This document shows, piece by piece, positions 13,637-16,271 of a stretch of 16,271 nucleotides of DNA. The notes beneath the pieces were generated by a model, which worked only from the letters and a program-made list of their open reading frames with translations, was not told where the DNA came from and made no database searches. Within the stretch, counting starts at the first letter, position 1. Every line of letters starts with the position of its first letter. Position numbers and translations under genes: made by a program. Origin of the DNA: Abditibacteriales bacterium (GTDB taxonomy: Bacteria > Armatimonadota > Abditibacteriia > Abditibacteriales > JANWYM01); NCBI GenBank assembly GCA_025055355.1, contig JANWYM010000031.1, forward strand, positions 1 through 16,271, in the 5' to 3' direction.

Positions 13637-14728
13637 ATGGTTTCCGTTCACCTCGAAAAAGTCTCTAAACTCTTTGGCACCGTGCGAGCGGTAGACAACG
13701 TCTCCTTAGACATTAAGGAAGGAGAACTCTTCTTTTTGCTGGGTCCGTCGGGCTGCGGCAAGACGACGTGCCTGCGCATCGTGGCAGGCTTCTATGAGCC
13801 AGATGAGGGACAACTGCGGTTCGGCACGCGAATGATGAACCGCGTGCCGCCGCACCTGCGGAATACGGGCATGGTGTTCCAGAACTACGCGCTCTGGCCG
13901 CACATGACGGTGTTTGAGAACGTGGAGTATGGCCTGACGCTGCGCAAGTTTTCGGCGGCGGAACGGCGGAAAAAAGTGATGGAGGCGCTGGAGATTGTGC
14001 GGATGACCGAACACGCGCACAAGTCGCCGAACCAACTGTCGGGCGGGCAACAGCAGCGGGTCGCGCTGGCGCGGGCGTTGGTGATTGAGCCGGAGGTGCT
14101 GCTGTTGGATGAACCGCTGTCCAACCTCGACGCGAAACTGCGCCTCGAAATGCGTCAGGAAATCAAGCGCATTCACAAGGAGACGCACCTCACCGCGATT
14201 TACGTTACGCACGACCAGAAGGAAGCGCTCTCCATCGCCGACCGCATGGCGGTGATGAACGCTGGGCGCGTGGAGCAGGTGGGAACGCCGCGTGAAGTGT
14301 ATCGCCGTCCTGCCAACCGCTTCGTCGCCGAGTTCATCGGCGAGACGAATTTCATCCCCGGCAAAATTGGGCGGATATCACCTATGGTCGCTCGCGTCGA
14401 AACGCCGGTGGGTCCTCTCCTCGCGCTGCGTCCCGCCCAGACCTTCCACGAAGGTGCGAGCGTCCTCTGCTGCATCCGTCCCGAAGCCCTCTCGTTCGTC
14501 GCTGAACATGCGACGGTGGACAACCATGTGGACGCCGTCATCGAAAGCGTCATTTATCTCGGCGACCAAGAACAATATCAACTGCATCTCGACAAGGCGG
14601 GCGATGCCGAGTGGTCGCGCGTCAAGGTCACCGTTCTCAACCCTGGTGAACCGCAGCGCGCGCCCGGGCAGCGCGTGACGCTCTTTTTGAACCCAGAGGA
14701 TATCGCGGTGCTACCCGCGACGGGGTAA
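13637..14728 (+). CDS. ABC transporter ATP-binding protein (PotA/FbpC/MalK type)
   Basis: The 363-residue protein energises an importer by ATP hydrolysis at the inner face of the membrane. It has Walker A GPSGCGKTT at 36-44, a Q-loop FQNYALWPHMTV near 81, signature LSGGQQQR at 134-141, Walker B VLLLDEP with Asp158 and Glu159, D-loop SNLDA, and switch His192 in YVTHDQ. Residues about 235-360 form the TOBE-type regulatory region (FIGETNFIPGKIG, CCIRPEALSF, LNPEDIAVLP). All catalytic residues are present. It follows the substrate-binding protein gene by 105 bp that hold REP and TTCATG repeats, and no SD precedes the ATG. The permease partner is not in the window; the specificity (iron, polyamine or sugar) cannot be settled from this sequence. 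Confidence 0.93.
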   Translation: MVSVHLEKVSKLFGTVRAVDNVSLDIKEGELFFLLGPSGCGKTTCLRIVAGFYEPDEGQLRFGTRMMNRVPPHLRNTGMVFQNYALWPHMTVFENVEYGLTLRKFSAAERRKKVMEALEIVRMTEHAHKSPNQLSGGQQQRVALARALVIEPEVLLLDEPLSNLDAKLRLEMRQEIKRIHKETHLTAIYVTHDQKEALSIADRMAVMNAGRVEQVGTPREVYRRPANRFVAEFIGETNFIPGKIGRISPMVARVETPVGPLLALRPAQTFHEGASVLCCIRPEALSFVAEHATVDNHVDAVIESVIYLGDQEQYQLHLDKAGDAEWSRVKVTVLNPGEPQRAPGQRVTLFLNPEDIAVLPATG

Positions 14729-14768
14729 AACGTGGGGGCTGCGCAGGCTGAGACAATGCAGGCGCGAG

Positions 14769-16271
14769 TCAGAGACCCGCGCCGAATGGCAGGGACGCCC
14801 GCCCCTCCGACGCGCCAACGGCTTGCAATTTCCGCCCCGCTTCCTGCACTAACGCCAAGTCCTCTTTCACCTCCGCGCGGCGTAGCAGCGATTCCACTTC
14901 GCGCAAGGCATCGGGCGCGCCCGCCGCGATCGCCTGCCGCAGATGGAAGCGCGAGCGGTTGACCCAGAAGAACGAAACGCGCCGCTTCTGCGTCATGCGC
15001 TCCACCATCTTTGCCGTTAGGCGGGCGTGGAACTGCCAACTACCGGGCGCGAACTGCCGTCCCACTTCCGCGCGCCATTTTGCTTCAGCCCGAAGCGGTT
15101 TCCGATACGCCTTCCGATAGTCGCTCTCAGGTAACCGCTCCCATATCTGCTGCGCCAACTCCCATTCTCCCCCTGCAAACAGCGCATCGGCGCGCGCGGC
15201 GGAAACGAACGGTTCGTTGGGTATCAATCGTTCTGCCAACTGCGTCCTTGCCAGCCATTTGTCCGCTGTCTCAGTCTCCATCGGCGGCATGCATAACTTT
15301 CCTACAACCCATAATCGAAGAATGCTCTGATGCCACATCCACCCCACCCAAGCGGAAAGGACGAGCAGCAACACCAGCCGCCAGATACCGTCCCGCTTGA
15401 ACCGCTCCCACCAACCCGGAACTGCCCTAACGTCGCCGCTCCAATGCCAGTAAGGGAAACGTTCAGAAAGCAGAGCGCGGAGTTCCGTCGCTTCATGCAA
15501 GCCGGCAGACATGGAAAAAGTTCCCCCTCCAACCTGCCAATGAAGCAGCGCGTCAACGGCGCGAGCGGTCAGCGTGACGCGGACGGGCGATTCAGGCGTC
15601 AACGCGGTCACCATTTGCCAGCGTCTGCCTCTTCGCCCCAACAGCAGCACCCGCTGATTCGTCACAACCAGCAAACTGCGGACAGGCGAACGCAAAAGCG
15701 GCAGCAGGCGGATGAGTAGGATGGCGACGTTCAGAGCCGCCATGCCCCACAGGGTGATGCCAAGAAACGGTGTCGCAGGTTCCGCCCATCTGAGACTAAA
15801 ATACATCACGCCAAAGGCAGCGGCACACAACCCCACCATTCCCTGTGTGAACAAACTGGTTCCGCCGCTGTCGGTTATCAAAGGCAACAAGGAATACACC
15901 AACCAGAGCAGGATGAGCAGGAGCTGCCACTGCGCGCTCAACGGCGCTCCGAGCTTGTCTCCGACGATAGAGACACCGAGACCGCCCAGCCCGATGATAA
16001 AGATACCGACGCCCAAAAGGAGTGTCGGCGTCCCTTCCCACAGCGGGCTGTGCAGCGGGTGCAGCGGAGCGGGCAGCGTGACGCGCACGGCGGCTATGGT
16101 CTCCTCACCGTAGCGCAATTGCTCGTGCAGGAGCCATTCGGCGGGGCGCAGCCGTCGTTCCATTGTTGGACGGTCGGAGATGCGGGGCGCGCCGATGAGC
16201 CTGAAGAGAAGGCAAGACATGGCTATCAATGCGAGACACAAGAGGCTGCATGCCAGCGCTGACAACCACCA
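14769..16271 (-). CDS. Multi-pass membrane protein with PH-like segment and TPR-like C-terminus, probably 5'-partial
   Basis: The frame is open to the right edge. A TTG at 16265 could start a 498-residue protein, but no SD is visible and the codons beyond it are sense, so the true start may lie outside. Hydrophobic helices lie near residues 3-22, 80-102, 112-130, 138-158, 168-190 and 292-312. Between the fifth and sixth, VRSLLVVTNQRVLLLGRRGRRW resembles the first strands of a bacterial PH domain. After the last helix the chain is helical and TPR-like (TQLAERLIPNEPFVSAARADALFAGGEWELAQQIWERLP). I do not recognise a named family. It converges on the ABC ATPase gene with a 40-bp gap. Confidence 0.75.
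   Translation of the reverse strand, partial: WWLSALACSLLCLALIAMSCLLFRLIGAPRISDRPTMERRLRPAEWLLHEQLRYGEETIAAVRVTLPAPLHPLHSPLWEGTPTLLLGVGIFIIGLGGLGVSIVGDKLGAPLSAQWQLLLILLWLVYSLLPLITDSGGTSLFTQGMVGLCAAAFGVMYFSLRWAEPATPFLGITLWGMAALNVAILLIRLLPLLRSPVRSLLVVTNQRVLLLGRRGRRWQMVTALTPESPVRVTLTARAVDALLHWQVGGGTFSMSAGLHEATELRALLSERFPYWHWSGDVRAVPGWWERFKRDGIWRLVLLLVLSAWVGWMWHQSILRLWVVGKLCMPPMETETADKWLARTQLAERLIPNEPFVSAARADALFAGGEWELAQQIWERLPESDYRKAYRKPLRAEAKWRAEVGRQFAPGSWQFHARLTAKMVERMTQKRRVSFFWVNRSRFHLRQAIAAGAPDALREVESLLRRAEVKEDLALVQEAGRKLQAVGASEGRASLPFGAGL

Overview
The window reads as a GC-rich (roughly 58-60% by eye), gene-dense bacterial chromosome segment. The pseudopilin at 7622-8491 (GFTLIE cleavage site, QAREKAR motif after the N-terminal helix, H-x9-DG signature) and the run of CRTAC1/FG-GAP proteins suggest Armatimonadota or a relative. 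This is inferred from family resemblance only; no rRNA or tRNA was seen.

Layout. (1) 1-7153, plus strand: three CRTAC1-type proteins (Ca-binding FG-GAP/VCBS repeats plus ASPIC/UnbV), the first cut by the window edge, with a membrane-anchored TPR protein overlapping the third by ATGA. (2) 7154-7392: terminator-like and foldback repeats between convergent genes. (3) 7393-8491, minus strand: a type IV/II pseudopilin-like protein and a small membrane protein, driven by a well-formed sigma70-type promoter with an A/T-rich UP-like tract. (4) 8820-9098, plus: a small PspB-like membrane/coiled-coil protein. (5) 9358-10305, plus: the most notable gene, an exported tandem two-domain peroxiredoxin. Both catalytic cysteine positions are in-frame UGA codons, and each UGA is followed at the same 21-nt distance by a hairpin of bacterial SECIS type. 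It reads as one double-selenocysteine protein of 315 residues, not three ORFs. (6) 10525-12009, plus: a DUF4446 protein, then a four-helix-bundle (S23/IVP-type) domain fused in frame to a dUTPase. (7) 12023-14728, plus: an iron/polyamine-type ABC substrate-binding protein with an unusual C-terminal membrane anchor, then a PotA/FbpC-type ATPase; no permease is visible. (8) 14769 to the right edge, minus: a multi-pass membrane protein with a PH-like segment and a TPR-like C-terminus.

The second theme is the density of small palindromic and foldback repeats. One MITE-like family (ends AGAGCCTATCCC/GGGAGAGGCTCT) carries intrinsic-terminator-like hairpins. A REP-like family (GTCATGGCGAGCG...) lies between genes and also inside genes. 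The repeats have entered coding sequences at tolerant places: loops of the CRTAC1 proteins, the junction of the S23-dUTPase fusion, the C-terminus of the substrate-binding protein and the start of the DUF4446 gene.
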